From positions 62,001 to 126,000 of the forward strand of contig CAJUKT010000039.1 of assembly GCA_910587255.1 (NCBI GenBank): a DNA stretch of 64,000 nucleotides, written 5' to 3'. Below, piece by piece: positions 35,347 to 42,969 of this stretch. Origin of the DNA: an uncultured Oscillospiraceae bacterium (lineage in GTDB: Bacteria; Bacillota; Clostridia; Oscillospirales; Oscillospiraceae). Positions within the stretch are counted from its first letter, which is position 1, and the number at the start of each line of letters is the position of its first letter. The notes beneath the pieces are model-generated. The model was not told the DNA's origin, ran no database searches, and was given only the letters and a program-made list of their open reading frames with translations. The translations under genes and the position numbers were made by a program.

Positions 35347-36213
35347 ATGGCTTTGATTTCAAACAAAGAAATGCTGCGCAGGGCGCACGACGGGCACTAT
35401 GCCGTCGGCGCGTTCAATTTGAATAACCTGGAGTGGACGGAGTATATCCTGCGGGCGGCGCAGCATATGAATTCCCCCGTCATTGTGGAGGTCTCTGAGG
35501 CGCAGATCGAGTATATGTGCGGCTATCAGACGGTCCGGGGCATGGTGGAGTCCATGATGGACTACCTGGGGATCACGGTCCCCGTGGCCCTGCATTTGGA
35601 CCACGGCTCCTTTGAGGGGGCGAAGCGGGCCATCGAGGAGGGCTATACCTCCGTTATGTTTGACGGCTCCCACTACAGCTTTGAGGAGAATATCGAAAAG
35701 TCGAAGCAGATCATCGAGCTGGCCCATGCCAAGGGCATCTCGGTGGAATGCGAGGTGGGCGGCATCGGCGGCACCGAGGACGGGAAGACCTCCGCCGGCG
35801 AGCTGGCCGACCCGAAGGAATGCGCCGCCATTGTGGCGCTGGGCGTGGATGCGCTGGCGGCCGGCATCGGCAATATCCACGGAAAGTATCCGGCGGATTG
35901 GAAGGGGCTGAACTTTGAGCGGCTGGCGGAGATTCAAAGCAGCACCAACGCGATCCCCCTGGTGCTGCATGGGGGCTCCGGCATTCCCGAGGATCAGATT
36001 AAAAAGGCGGTCTCGCTGGGCGTGAGCAAAATCAACGTCAATACGGAGTGCGGCATCGCTTTTTCCGACGCGCTGAAGGAGTATTACGCCCAAAGGAAGG
36101 AGGAGGAGCCCAAGGGCTACGATCCGCGGGTCATCATGAACTACGGCATGGACGCGGTGTACCGCATGGTATGCGGGAAAATCCAGCTGTTTGGGAGCCA
36201 GAACAAAGCGTGA
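35347..36213 (+). CDS. Class II (zinc) ketose-bisphosphate aldolase
   Basis: 288 residues of the fructose/tagatose-bisphosphate aldolase class II family. It shows VGAFNLNNLEW at the N terminus, LHLDHGS (zinc His and active Asp near residue 83), VECEVGGIGGTEDG, IGNIHGKYP, VLHGGSGIPEDQIKKAVSLGVSKINVNTE. It should split a ketose 1,6-bisphosphate, fructose or tagatose type, into two trioses. Between a DeoR gene and an unknown membrane protein gene, it probably works on the product of the PTS operon. The ATG at 35347 is 13 bases after AGGAGG, a rather long spacing, so the start is not certain. Confidence 0.88.
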   Translation: MALISNKEMLRRAHDGHYAVGAFNLNNLEWTEYILRAAQHMNSPVIVEVSEAQIEYMCGYQTVRGMVESMMDYLGITVPVALHLDHGSFEGAKRAIEEGYTSVMFDGSHYSFEENIEKSKQIIELAHAKGISVECEVGGIGGTEDGKTSAGELADPKECAAIVALGVDALAAGIGNIHGKYPADWKGLNFERLAEIQSSTNAIPLVLHGGSGIPEDQIKKAVSLGVSKINVNTECGIAFSDALKEYYAQRKEEEPKGYDPRVIMNYGMDAVYRMVCGKIQLFGSQNKA

Positions 36214-36235
36214 GCAGGGCGGGGGCTCAAATGGT

Positions 36236-36883
36236 ATGATCAAAATTGTGGCAATCCTGCTGTTTTGCGTGATATTGCTGGAATTCCTCTTCTCCATCGT
36301 CAGGAAGCGGTGCCAAGGCCGCCTGGTCGGCCTGCTGGAGGAGGGGGATTATGGGGCCTATGACGGATACTGCGGGAAGTGGGTGATCAAGGCGGCCATA
36401 CCGGCGTATACCGCAAAGGTCATGAAGCTCAACGCGGCGATGCAGAAAAACGACCATGCCCGGATCAAGGAGACGTTTCAAGAGATTGAGGGCCTGAACT
36501 TGACCAGCCAGGAGAAAGCCGACATCTCGCTGCGGGGATTTTACTATTTCCTGCCCAAGCGGGATGGGAAGATGTGTAAGAAGTATGCCGCCGGGGTGCG
36601 GGAGTCCTCCAGCGACGAGGCGATGAAAGAGACCGTGGCCAGATTTTACGATGTGCTGATTGAGAAAAAGGACGGTATGCTGGACGCCCTGCTGGCGGAG
36701 ATGGAGGGGCAGACGGAGTTTGAGCGGTATACCAACGAGTATCTTGTCTCCGAGATCTATCGAAACCAGGGGGACATGCAGCAGGCGCAGCTGTATTCCG
36801 GGCTGTCAAAACAGCACAAGGAAGCGTATCTGAAGGCCATGAGCTCCATGGAATTTGGGAAGAAAGCCCGTCCAAAGCAGTGA
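36236..36883 (+). CDS. Membrane-anchored protein of unknown function with helical repeat-like region
   Basis: 215 residues, not recognised. One N-terminal membrane helix (about 2-20), then a basic stretch (RKRCQGR) and a soluble, mostly helical part with Gln/Glu/Lys-rich segments and alternating short helices that could be TPR-like (EYLVSEIYRNQGDMQQAQLYSGLSK). It follows the aldolase gene by 22 bases and ends the operon before a terminator. The start at 36236 is chosen for the immediate membrane helix. A scaffold or membrane-localising role is possible but not supported by any motif. Confidence 0.6.
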   Translation: MIKIVAILLFCVILLEFLFSIVRKRCQGRLVGLLEEGDYGAYDGYCGKWVIKAAIPAYTAKVMKLNAAMQKNDHARIKETFQEIEGLNLTSQEKADISLRGFYYFLPKRDGKMCKKYAAGVRESSSDEAMKETVARFYDVLIEKKDGMLDALLAEMEGQTEFERYTNEYLVSEIYRNQGDMQQAQLYSGLSKQHKEAYLKAMSSMEFGKKARPKQ

Positions 36884-36887
36884 ACAA

Positions 36888-36923
36888 GGCGCCCTGTCCG
36901 GGTTGGGACCGGGCGCCCTTTTT
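36888..36923. terminator. Terminator between converging aldolase and rpiR operons
   Basis: Stem of GGCGCCC with its complement plus an inner GTCC/GGAC pair, followed by CTTTTTC on the plus strand. Confidence 0.8.
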
Positions 36924-36926
36924 CTG

Positions 36927-37796
36927 TCACAAATCCGGCGTCTGGGATTCCCCGCCGGGGGGGGCGCCGGTTCCATATGCGCCCTTTGTGATGGCGATAT
37001 GCTGCTTCACGCTGTCGGAGTAGCTGGAAAAATTCTGCTTGTAGAGGTTCAGGATTATGCAGTCTATGAGAAAAAACATGGGCAGGGTTTCTGTGTAGTG
37101 CAGGAACCGGGTGCGGACGGGCGAGTGCTTGGTTTTGAGCCATACGTCCAGATTGGGGGCCATGGGGTTGGGGGCCATGCTGGTGACGCCGATGATTTTA
37201 AGCCCCAGCTCTTTGGCATGGCGGACCACCCGGTTAGTCATATCGGTGGCCCCGGATTTGGAGAACACGATCAAAAGCCCCCCGCCGCTGTGGCTGCGCA
37301 TGGCCGAAAGGGTGCCGAAGGCGTCCAGGCAGAAGGAGTTGATGCCGAACAGCTGGAGCAGCTCGTTCATGTGGTGGGCGGCGGAGTGGGTTGAAAGAAA
37401 GCCGAAGCAGAAGATGGTGTCCGCGCCCTGGATCAGCTCCACCGCCCGGGCGAGCTGGCCGGGCGGGTTGACCTCCGCCGTCAGGTCCAGGAGCAGCTTG
37501 GCATGGTTGAGGATCTTCGTGTTGGTGGCCAGGGTGGAGTCTGTCAGCTGGATTTCCTCCAGGCGTTCGCCGGGCTCGCCGGACCGCTCCAGATCCAGCA
37601 GAAGGTTTTGATAGCTCTTATACCCCAGCTTCTGGGAAAAGCGGATGACGGTGGATTGGCTGATTCCCAGGTTCCCGGCCAGCTTTTGAGAGGTGAGCCC
37701 CGAGATGCGCGCACGGTTGGCCAGGATGTATTCGGCGATCCTGGCCTCCTTGCCGGTGAGGCCGGGATAAACGGCTTCCAATTTTTCATAGAACAA
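36927..37796 (-). CDS. RpiR/MurR-family regulator (HTH plus SIS domain)
   Basis: 289 residues. The N-terminal RpiR helix-turn-helix (about 15-75: LTGKEARIAEYILANRARISGLTSQKLAGNLGISQSTVIRFSQKLGYKSYQNL) leads to a SIS sugar-phosphate-binding domain (about 115-255: FCFGFLSTHSAAHH, VFSKSGATDMTNRVVRHAKELG). The reading is open back to 37835, but AGGAGG sits exactly eight bases before a TTG codon at 37796, and protein starting FYEKLEAVYP matches the family N terminus, so I choose the TTG. Last gene of the HAD-hxlA-hxlB operon, which it likely regulates in response to a sugar phosphate. Confidence 0.85.
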   Translation of the reverse strand: MFYEKLEAVYPGLTGKEARIAEYILANRARISGLTSQKLAGNLGISQSTVIRFSQKLGYKSYQNLLLDLERSGEPGERLEEIQLTDSTLATNTKILNHAKLLLDLTAEVNPPGQLARAVELIQGADTIFCFGFLSTHSAAHHMNELLQLFGINSFCLDAFGTLSAMRSHSGGGLLIVFSKSGATDMTNRVVRHAKELGLKIIGVTSMAPNPMAPNLDVWLKTKHSPVRTRFLHYTETLPMFFLIDCIILNLYKQNFSSYSDSVKQHIAITKGAYGTGAPPGGESQTPDL

Positions 37797-37831
37797 TGCT
37801 GTCGCCTCCTTAACCGGTATGACGGCGCGCG

Positions 37832-38407
37832 TCACTGAAGATTTGCGTGGAGAATCTGGATAAACGGGTCGATTTCCTCAATCTCCCGGATACAGCCCAG
37901 GCGGAACATCAGCTCCACGCCGATGCTGTCGCAGAGCACGAACAGGCTGTGCTCAAATTCGCTGCCCTTCGTCTGGAGCTTCCGGGTGCGGCGGCCGGTG
38001 GGGATCTGCAAAACCGCGTCGGCCAGCTGCGCCAGGGGGGAGCCGGCGCTTTTGCTGATCAAGACGATGCGGGCGCCCTTCTCCCTGGCCTGCCGGGCGA
38101 CCACCGCGACGGTTTCCGTAGTCCCGGAGCCGGAGCCCGCGATCAAAAGGTCGCCCGCCTGGACGGCCGGGGTGTTGGTGTCGGATACCACATAGGAGGT
38201 CAGCCCGATCTGCATCAGCCGCATGGCGAAGGTGCGCATGACCAGGTTGGCCCGCCCGGCCGCGGTGATATAGACCTTTCTGCCCTCCTGCCTGACCCGG
38301 ATCAGCTCCTGTAAAACCGCTTCCAGCTCCTGGGGGGAAACGCCGCTGAGAATCTCCTTCAGGCAGTCCGCAGTGGCCAGCGCTCGCTCAACAATGGGAT
38401 GTTCCAT
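37832..38407 (-). CDS. hxlB: SIS-domain isomerase, 6-phospho-3-hexuloisomerase type
   Basis: 191 residues, a single SIS domain of PHI length with ITAAGRANLVMRTFAMRLMQIG (near 50), GSGSGTTETV (near 95) and ISKSAGSPLAQLAD (near 125). PHI converts D-arabino-3-hexulose 6-phosphate to fructose 6-phosphate. It sits immediately downstream of an HPS-like gene, the classic pair. The ATG at 38407 has GGAGG nine bases upstream and lies 20 bases inside the hxlA gene. Confidence 0.82.
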   Translation of the reverse strand: MEHPIVERALATADCLKEILSGVSPQELEAVLQELIRVRQEGRKVYITAAGRANLVMRTFAMRLMQIGLTSYVVSDTNTPAVQAGDLLIAGSGSGTTETVAVVARQAREKGARIVLISKSAGSPLAQLADAVLQIPTGRRTRKLQTKGSEFEHSLFVLCDSIGVELMFRLGCIREIEEIDPFIQILHANLQ

Positions 38408-39074
38408 GATCTGATACCTCCTGGCAGACACGGCGGATGCCGCGGTGGATTTTTCCGGCGGCGCTAATGTAATCCGTCCGCTTGTGGATGGCTCCGCCGA
38501 CGATCACCACATCGGGGCCCAGGCGGCAGATATCCTCAATGGTGTCTTCGCTGATCCCGCCGGCCACGGCGATTTTGCAGTTTTTCACCATGGACGCGGC
38601 CTGAAGCAGCTGTGCATAGGGATTTCCGCCGGCGGACTGCATATCCACGCCGCAGTGGACGCAGACGTAATCCGCGCCGGTGCGTTCGCACAAGCCGATG
38701 GTGTGTTCCATATCGCTGACGCAGAGGAGGTCAACCATGATCTCCTTCCCGTTGTCATGGGCGGCCTGCGTGGCGCTGCGGATGGTTTCGGGGGCCGCGG
38801 CGCCGAGTACCGTGATGATATCGCCGCCGGCGCGGCAGCCCATAGCGGTATGGTGATAGCCGCCGTCCATGATCTTCATGTCCGCCAGGATCTTTTTTTC
38901 GGGGAAGGCCGCTTTGAAGCGGGTTACGGATTCCATTCCGTAGCGCAGCACGAAGGAGGTGCCCGCTTCGATGATATCCAGGCAGCCGGCGATATCGCCG
39001 ATCATCCCAAGCGCGTCCTCGATGCTTCTGGAGGCGGCCCCGTCCATGGCGAATTGGAGCTGGATTTTTTTCAT
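38388..39074 (-). CDS. hxlA: 3-hexulose-6-phosphate synthase-like protein
   Basis: 228 residues of the OMP-decarboxylase superfamily. Start QLQFAMD, the catalytic ILADMKIMDGGYHH motif near residue 60, GGDIITVLGAA near 85, and VAGGISEDTIEDICRLGPDVVIVGGAI at the end match hexulose-phosphate synthase rather than keto-gulonate-phosphate decarboxylase, which has a different DxKxxD neighbourhood. HPS joins formaldehyde to ribulose 5-phosphate or runs backward to make ribulose 5-phosphate. With hxlB it could supply pentose phosphate from fructose 6-phosphate in a bacterium lacking the oxidative branch, or detoxify formaldehyde. GGAGG precedes the ATG at 39074. Confidence 0.82.
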   Translation of the reverse strand: MKKIQLQFAMDGAASRSIEDALGMIGDIAGCLDIIEAGTSFVLRYGMESVTRFKAAFPEKKILADMKIMDGGYHHTAMGCRAGGDIITVLGAAAPETIRSATQAAHDNGKEIMVDLLCVSDMEHTIGLCERTGADYVCVHCGVDMQSAGGNPYAQLLQAASMVKNCKIAVAGGISEDTIEDICRLGPDVVIVGGAIHKRTDYISAAGKIHRGIRRVCQEVSDHGTSHC

Positions 39075-39769
39075 GTTGTGTTCCCTCCACGGTTTGATTG
39101 CGGTGCGGCTGGGGCGGGCGGCAGGCCCCCCGGCGTCCGGCGGAGACGATCCACCGCCTGCGGCAGCTCGGCAAGCTGCCGGATCCATATGTCCGCCGTA
39201 TCCTGCCGGAAGGGAAAGCGCTGGTCCACCAGACAGAATACCGTGCATCCGGCGTCGGTGGCGGCGCGCAGGCCCGCGTCGGAATCCTCCACAGCGGCGC
39301 AGAGCTGGCAGGGGAGCCCCAGCCGGCGGGCGGTTTCCAGGTACACGTCGGGCGCGGGCTTCGGGCGGCCCACCTGCGCGCCGCTGCAGGCGGCGTCCAC
39401 ATAGCGCTCTAGGCCGCACGCCCGGATCAGGCAGGCGATCTTATCCGGCATACTGTTGGAGGCGATGCCGATTTTCATACCTGCCCCCTTCAGCTGCTCC
39501 ATCACCTGGCAGACCTCCGGGCGCAGAAGGGAGGGGTAGTCCAGATCCCAGGGGACGAAATCCTCCAAAATCCGTTGATAGATATCCTCGGGGATGCCGC
39601 TGCGCAGCGCCTCCATGGTGGCTGTGAAGCGGAAACCGGCAAAGTGCGCCATCTGCTCCCAGCTCACCGCCACGCCATAGGAGGCCAGATATTCCTGCCG
39701 AAGCGACGCGTAGCGGGGTTCGCTGTCCACCAGGACGCCGTCCACATCAAAAATGATCGCCTTTATCAT
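39071..39769 (-). CDS. HAD-superfamily hydrolase, beta-phosphoglucomutase-like
   Basis: 232 residues with the HAD motifs: IIFDVDGVLVDSEP (motif I, nucleophile Asp), IASNSM (motif II), GRPKPAPD (motif III Lys) and VEDSDAGLRAATDAG (motif IV). The helical cap after motif I places it with PGMB/phosphatase subfamily members acting on small sugar phosphates. First gene of the operon; overlaps hxlA by four bases. Could dephosphorylate or isomerise a hexulose phosphate; exact substrate unknown. Confidence 0.85.
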   Translation of the reverse strand: MIKAIIFDVDGVLVDSEPRYASLRQEYLASYGVAVSWEQMAHFAGFRFTATMEALRSGIPEDIYQRILEDFVPWDLDYPSLLRPEVCQVMEQLKGAGMKIGIASNSMPDKIACLIRACGLERYVDAACSGAQVGRPKPAPDVYLETARRLGLPCQLCAAVEDSDAGLRAATDAGCTVFCLVDQRFPFRQDTADIWIRQLAELPQAVDRLRRTPGGLPPAPAAPQSNRGGNTT

Positions 39770-39791
39770 GCTTTGACCACCTTCCAAGCCG

Positions 39792-39820
39792 ATCATATCA
39801 CAACGCGCGCAGAGATGCAA
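39792..39820 (-). promoter_or_regulatory. Promoter of the HAD-hxlA-hxlB-rpiR operon
   Basis: Minus strand TTGCAT (39815-39820), 17 bases, TATGAT (39792-39797), about 23 bases before the HAD start codon. Confidence 0.7.
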
Positions 39821-39890
39821 TCAAATTATTCAGAAATTTTCAAATATTTTTGGTTTATTATTCTTCTTCTCCCCTGCGGATCAACAAACA

Positions 39891-39926
39891 GCCCTGCGCG
39901 CCGGCCCGAAGGCCAGCGCGCAGGGC
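39891..39926 (-). terminator. Terminator after the third GH3 gene
   Basis: Perfect 11-bp stem (39891-39901 with 39916-39926) with an inner GGCC pairing, followed on the minus strand by TGTTTGTTG. Confidence 0.7.
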
Positions 39927-39948
39927 CAGTCTGCTGGGGAATGATTGT

Positions 39949-42900
39949 TCAACTGCCCCGCTCCCGCCAGGAGCGCACCGCCACGAGGACGCCCATGGCT
40001 GCGACGCCCAGGCCGGTGAGCACATCCGCTGCGGCCAGCCATACCATCCAGGGGGCGGGGGAGTAGTGGATGCGGGAGCCGGGGAGGGCGCCCTGCATCA
40101 AGCTGGAGTTGACCAGCATATAGCAGGCGTTTTTAATGGATGTGCGCAGCAGGTGCCGCGCTGTGGGCGATTCGGTGTCGGTGGGGGAGAGCTTCACGCC
40201 GTAGCTGGTGTTGAGCAGGGCGTCGCACCCCGCCCGGAGGAGCTTGTCCAATTGGGCCCCGTTGCCGTTGAGGTGGATATCGGACAAAATGAAGCCCTGA
40301 AAGCCCCACTCGCCCCGCACTACCTGGGTCAGCAGGGGATAGCTGGCGGCGGTCCACTCGCTGCCGACGGCGCAGTCACCCACCATGATGAAATCCCCCG
40401 CCCCCATGACGCGCCGGGTGAGCCTGCCCCCCTCGTCCACGAAGGCCACCGTTTTTTCCGCGTTTTTCAGCGCCAGCTCAAAGGGCCGCAGGTAGATTTC
40501 CCGCAGGGTCTGCTCGGTGAGCCAGACGGTGGTGTGGGGGTTGCGGTGGGCCTCGGTGTCCATGGGGCCCAGGTGCTTCACCGCGCAGGACAGCCCCGCG
40601 TCCCCCGCGCCGGACACCACCCGCGCCCCGAACAGACCGGCCAGCAGGGGGTCCTCGCTGAAATACTCGGAGCACCGTCCGTTGAAGGGGGAGCGGTGCA
40701 GGTTGAGCCCCGGGGCGTACCAGCCGTTGATGCCGCGCAGCAGGGCCTCCTGCCCCACCATCTCCCCGAACGCGTAGGCCAGCTCCAGATTCCAGGAGGC
40801 GGCCAGCACCGGGGGGGCGGGGTAGCCGCACACCCCGCTGATCCAGTTTTTCCCCGACTGGTCGGGGAAGGTGAGGCCCTGGGGTCCGTCCCGCTCCAGG
40901 GAGACGGGCTTGCCGATGGCGTCCACCGCGCCGGTTTTATAGGCGCATTCGAACAGGGCCAAGCGCAGCTCCTCGCCGCTGGAAAAGGTGAGCTGGTCCA
41001 AAAGGTCGCTCCACAGGGGGTCCCGGTAGCTCCGGCCCCGCAGGTCGGCCAGCACCAGGCCGTTATCCGCCCCGGCGGCGGGGGCGGTTTCCCGGTAGAC
41101 GGCGCTGCCCGGGACATTGCCCAGCAGCGGGTCGGTCTGGCAGTCGAACTTGGTGGAGTCGGCCTGGGCGATCCACGCCGCCACGGTGTCCGACGTGCGC
41201 CGGTCCCGGCCGGTGGGGGCGGTGGGCTGGGTACCCTGCCAGTCGCTCCGGGACAGGATCACCGCGCCGCTCACCGCCGGGTCGGACATATACGCGTCCA
41301 GCTGCGCAAAGCGGTTGACCGCTGCCGCCTCCTCCCCCTGCCGGGGATTTTTGCCGTCATACCACACCGAGGCGGGGATGGACACCTCCCGCGTGTCCAG
41401 CACCGTGTGAGCATCAGCGCGCAGGGAAACGGTATACGTCCCATCTTCCAGCAGGTAGCAGCCGGAGGTGCCGTCCCCGTTATCCCGGGCGGAGCAGTAG
41501 GAGGCCATGTCCTCCAGGGCAAAGCGCACCGGCACGTCCTCATGCTCCCCCGGCGCCAGCAGCCCGGTCTTGCCAAAGCCGGCCAGCGCGGCGGCGGGCT
41601 TTTCCACGCCCAGCTGCCGGTCAAGCTCCGTATAGGGGGCGGAAAAGTAGACCTGCACCACGTCCTGCCCGGCGTACCGGGTGCCGGTATTGGTCACCCG
41701 GACGGTGAGCCGGATTTCGTCCGCCGCCGCCGCAAAGGAGCACAGCTCCTGGCGGAAGCTGGTATAGGACAGGCCGTAGCCAAAGGGGTAGAGCACGCCG
41801 TTGGTGCGGTTGTAAAAATCCGAAAGCGCCCCCTCCTCACAGGCGGTCTCGTAGTAGCGGTAGCCCAGGTAGACCCCCTCCTCATATTCCCGGAAGGGGG
41901 TGCGGGCCATATCCTGCCAGCCGCCGGAGGACACCAGGGTGGTGAAGGCGTTTTCATAGAGGAAACGGTCGCTGCCGTCGTCCTGGTTGGGGAAGGTGGG
42001 GTCGCTTTTAAAGCTGGCCGCCCAGGTGTCGGGAAGACGGCCGGAGGGGTTCACCCGCCCGGTCAGGATATCCCCCAGGGAGAGGTATCCCGTGCTCCCC
42101 GCGCCGCCCAGCCACAGGATGGCGGACACGCCGGGGTCGTCCTCCAGGACGGCGGCCTCCATGGGGGAGGGGCTGGCCAGCACCACCACCACCCCGTCGC
42201 AGACCCGCTTGGCGTAGTCCAGGGTGCTGAGCTCGGCGGCGGTGGGGGCCAGCATGTGGGGGGTGCCATCGTCGTAGACGGCGGTGGACGCATCCTGGTT
42301 TTCCCCGGTCTGCCGGCCGAGGAACACAATCCCCACCGTCCCGGCGCAGGCATCCTGCGTCCCCTGGTACACCGATGGGGCGAACTCGTACAGGGTCTGG
42401 CCCTCCGCGGCGGCACCGGCGGGGCGGCAGGGAACGGCCTGCCCGTTCTCCGCCAGCGAGGCCCCGGCTCCCAGAGCCTGGGCGTACCGCTCCTCCAAAA
42501 CGGCGTTCACCCGGGGGAAGGCGGCGGCCAGGCCGTCGGCGGGGGTGGCCGCCTTCCCCTCGCCGCTGCCGATGGCGGACGAGCCGGTGCCGCCGTAGAA
42601 GGGCAGGGCATAGCGCAGGCCGAAGGGGGAGACGGCGGTGTCCTCCCCCAGCGGGAGCAGGCCGTCGTTTTTCAGCAGGACGATCCCCTCCCCGCCGATC
42701 TGGCGGGAGAGGGCGGTGGCGGCGGACAGCGCCTGCTGCTTGCTGCCGTAGCGCTGCTCATAATAAGCGGCGTCCGGCTGCTGGGCGTCGCTGACGGCGG
42801 TGATGGTCCGGGCGCCCCGGCCAAACAGCTTGTCCAGCGTGTCGGCGTTGGCGTACATGCCCATGGTGAGGGTGACGGCAAGGGCCGTCAGCAGCGCCAT

Positions 42901-42957
42901 CAGCGGCAGCAAAACCTGCCGCAGCCGCCGGGCGCCGGGCGGTGCTCGATGTTTCAT
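39949..42957 (-). CDS. Membrane-anchored GH3-family protein, reversed domain order, divergent substrate motif
   Basis: 1,002 residues: an N-terminal helix (about 14-35), alpha/beta domain (about 80-330, EGIVLLKNDGLLPL), fibronectin-like domain (about 430-540), barrel domain (about 640-930) with nucleophile Asp893 in ILSDIHLNG, and a C-terminal helix (about 970-992). Compared with its two permuted paralogues, the KHFAxNDQETNR stretch reads KHLGPMDTEAHRN, and the SEDP motif is preceded by RCSEYF. The nucleophile stays, so it may be active with altered specificity or serve as a sensor. It follows the GHKL kinase gene by 12 bases with AGGAGG overlapping the kinase stop, so it is co-transcribed with the two-component genes. 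Confidence 0.82.
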   Translation of the reverse strand: MKHRAPPGARRLRQVLLPLMALLTALAVTLTMGMYANADTLDKLFGRGARTITAVSDAQQPDAAYYEQRYGSKQQALSAATALSRQIGGEGIVLLKNDGLLPLGEDTAVSPFGLRYALPFYGGTGSSAIGSGEGKAATPADGLAAAFPRVNAVLEERYAQALGAGASLAENGQAVPCRPAGAAAEGQTLYEFAPSVYQGTQDACAGTVGIVFLGRQTGENQDASTAVYDDGTPHMLAPTAAELSTLDYAKRVCDGVVVVLASPSPMEAAVLEDDPGVSAILWLGGAGSTGYLSLGDILTGRVNPSGRLPDTWAASFKSDPTFPNQDDGSDRFLYENAFTTLVSSGGWQDMARTPFREYEEGVYLGYRYYETACEEGALSDFYNRTNGVLYPFGYGLSYTSFRQELCSFAAAADEIRLTVRVTNTGTRYAGQDVVQVYFSAPYTELDRQLGVEKPAAALAGFGKTGLLAPGEHEDVPVRFALEDMASYCSARDNGDGTSGCYLLEDGTYTVSLRADAHTVLDTREVSIPASVWYDGKNPRQGEEAAAVNRFAQLDAYMSDPAVSGAVILSRSDWQGTQPTAPTGRDRRTSDTVAAWIAQADSTKFDCQTDPLLGNVPGSAVYRETAPAAGADNGLVLADLRGRSYRDPLWSDLLDQLTFSSGEELRLALFECAYKTGAVDAIGKPVSLERDGPQGLTFPDQSGKNWISGVCGYPAPPVLAASWNLELAYAFGEMVGQEALLRGINGWYAPGLNLHRSPFNGRCSEYFSEDPLLAGLFGARVVSGAGDAGLSCAVKHLGPMDTEAHRNPHTTVWLTEQTLREIYLRPFELALKNAEKTVAFVDEGGRLTRRVMGAGDFIMVGDCAVGSEWTAASYPLLTQVVRGEWGFQGFILSDIHLNGNGAQLDKLLRAGCDALLNTSYGVKLSPTDTESPTARHLLRTSIKNACYMLVNSSLMQGALPGSRIHYSPAPWMVWLAAADVLTGLGVAAMGVLVAVRSWRERGS

Positions 42958-42969
42958 TGCAAGGCCTCC

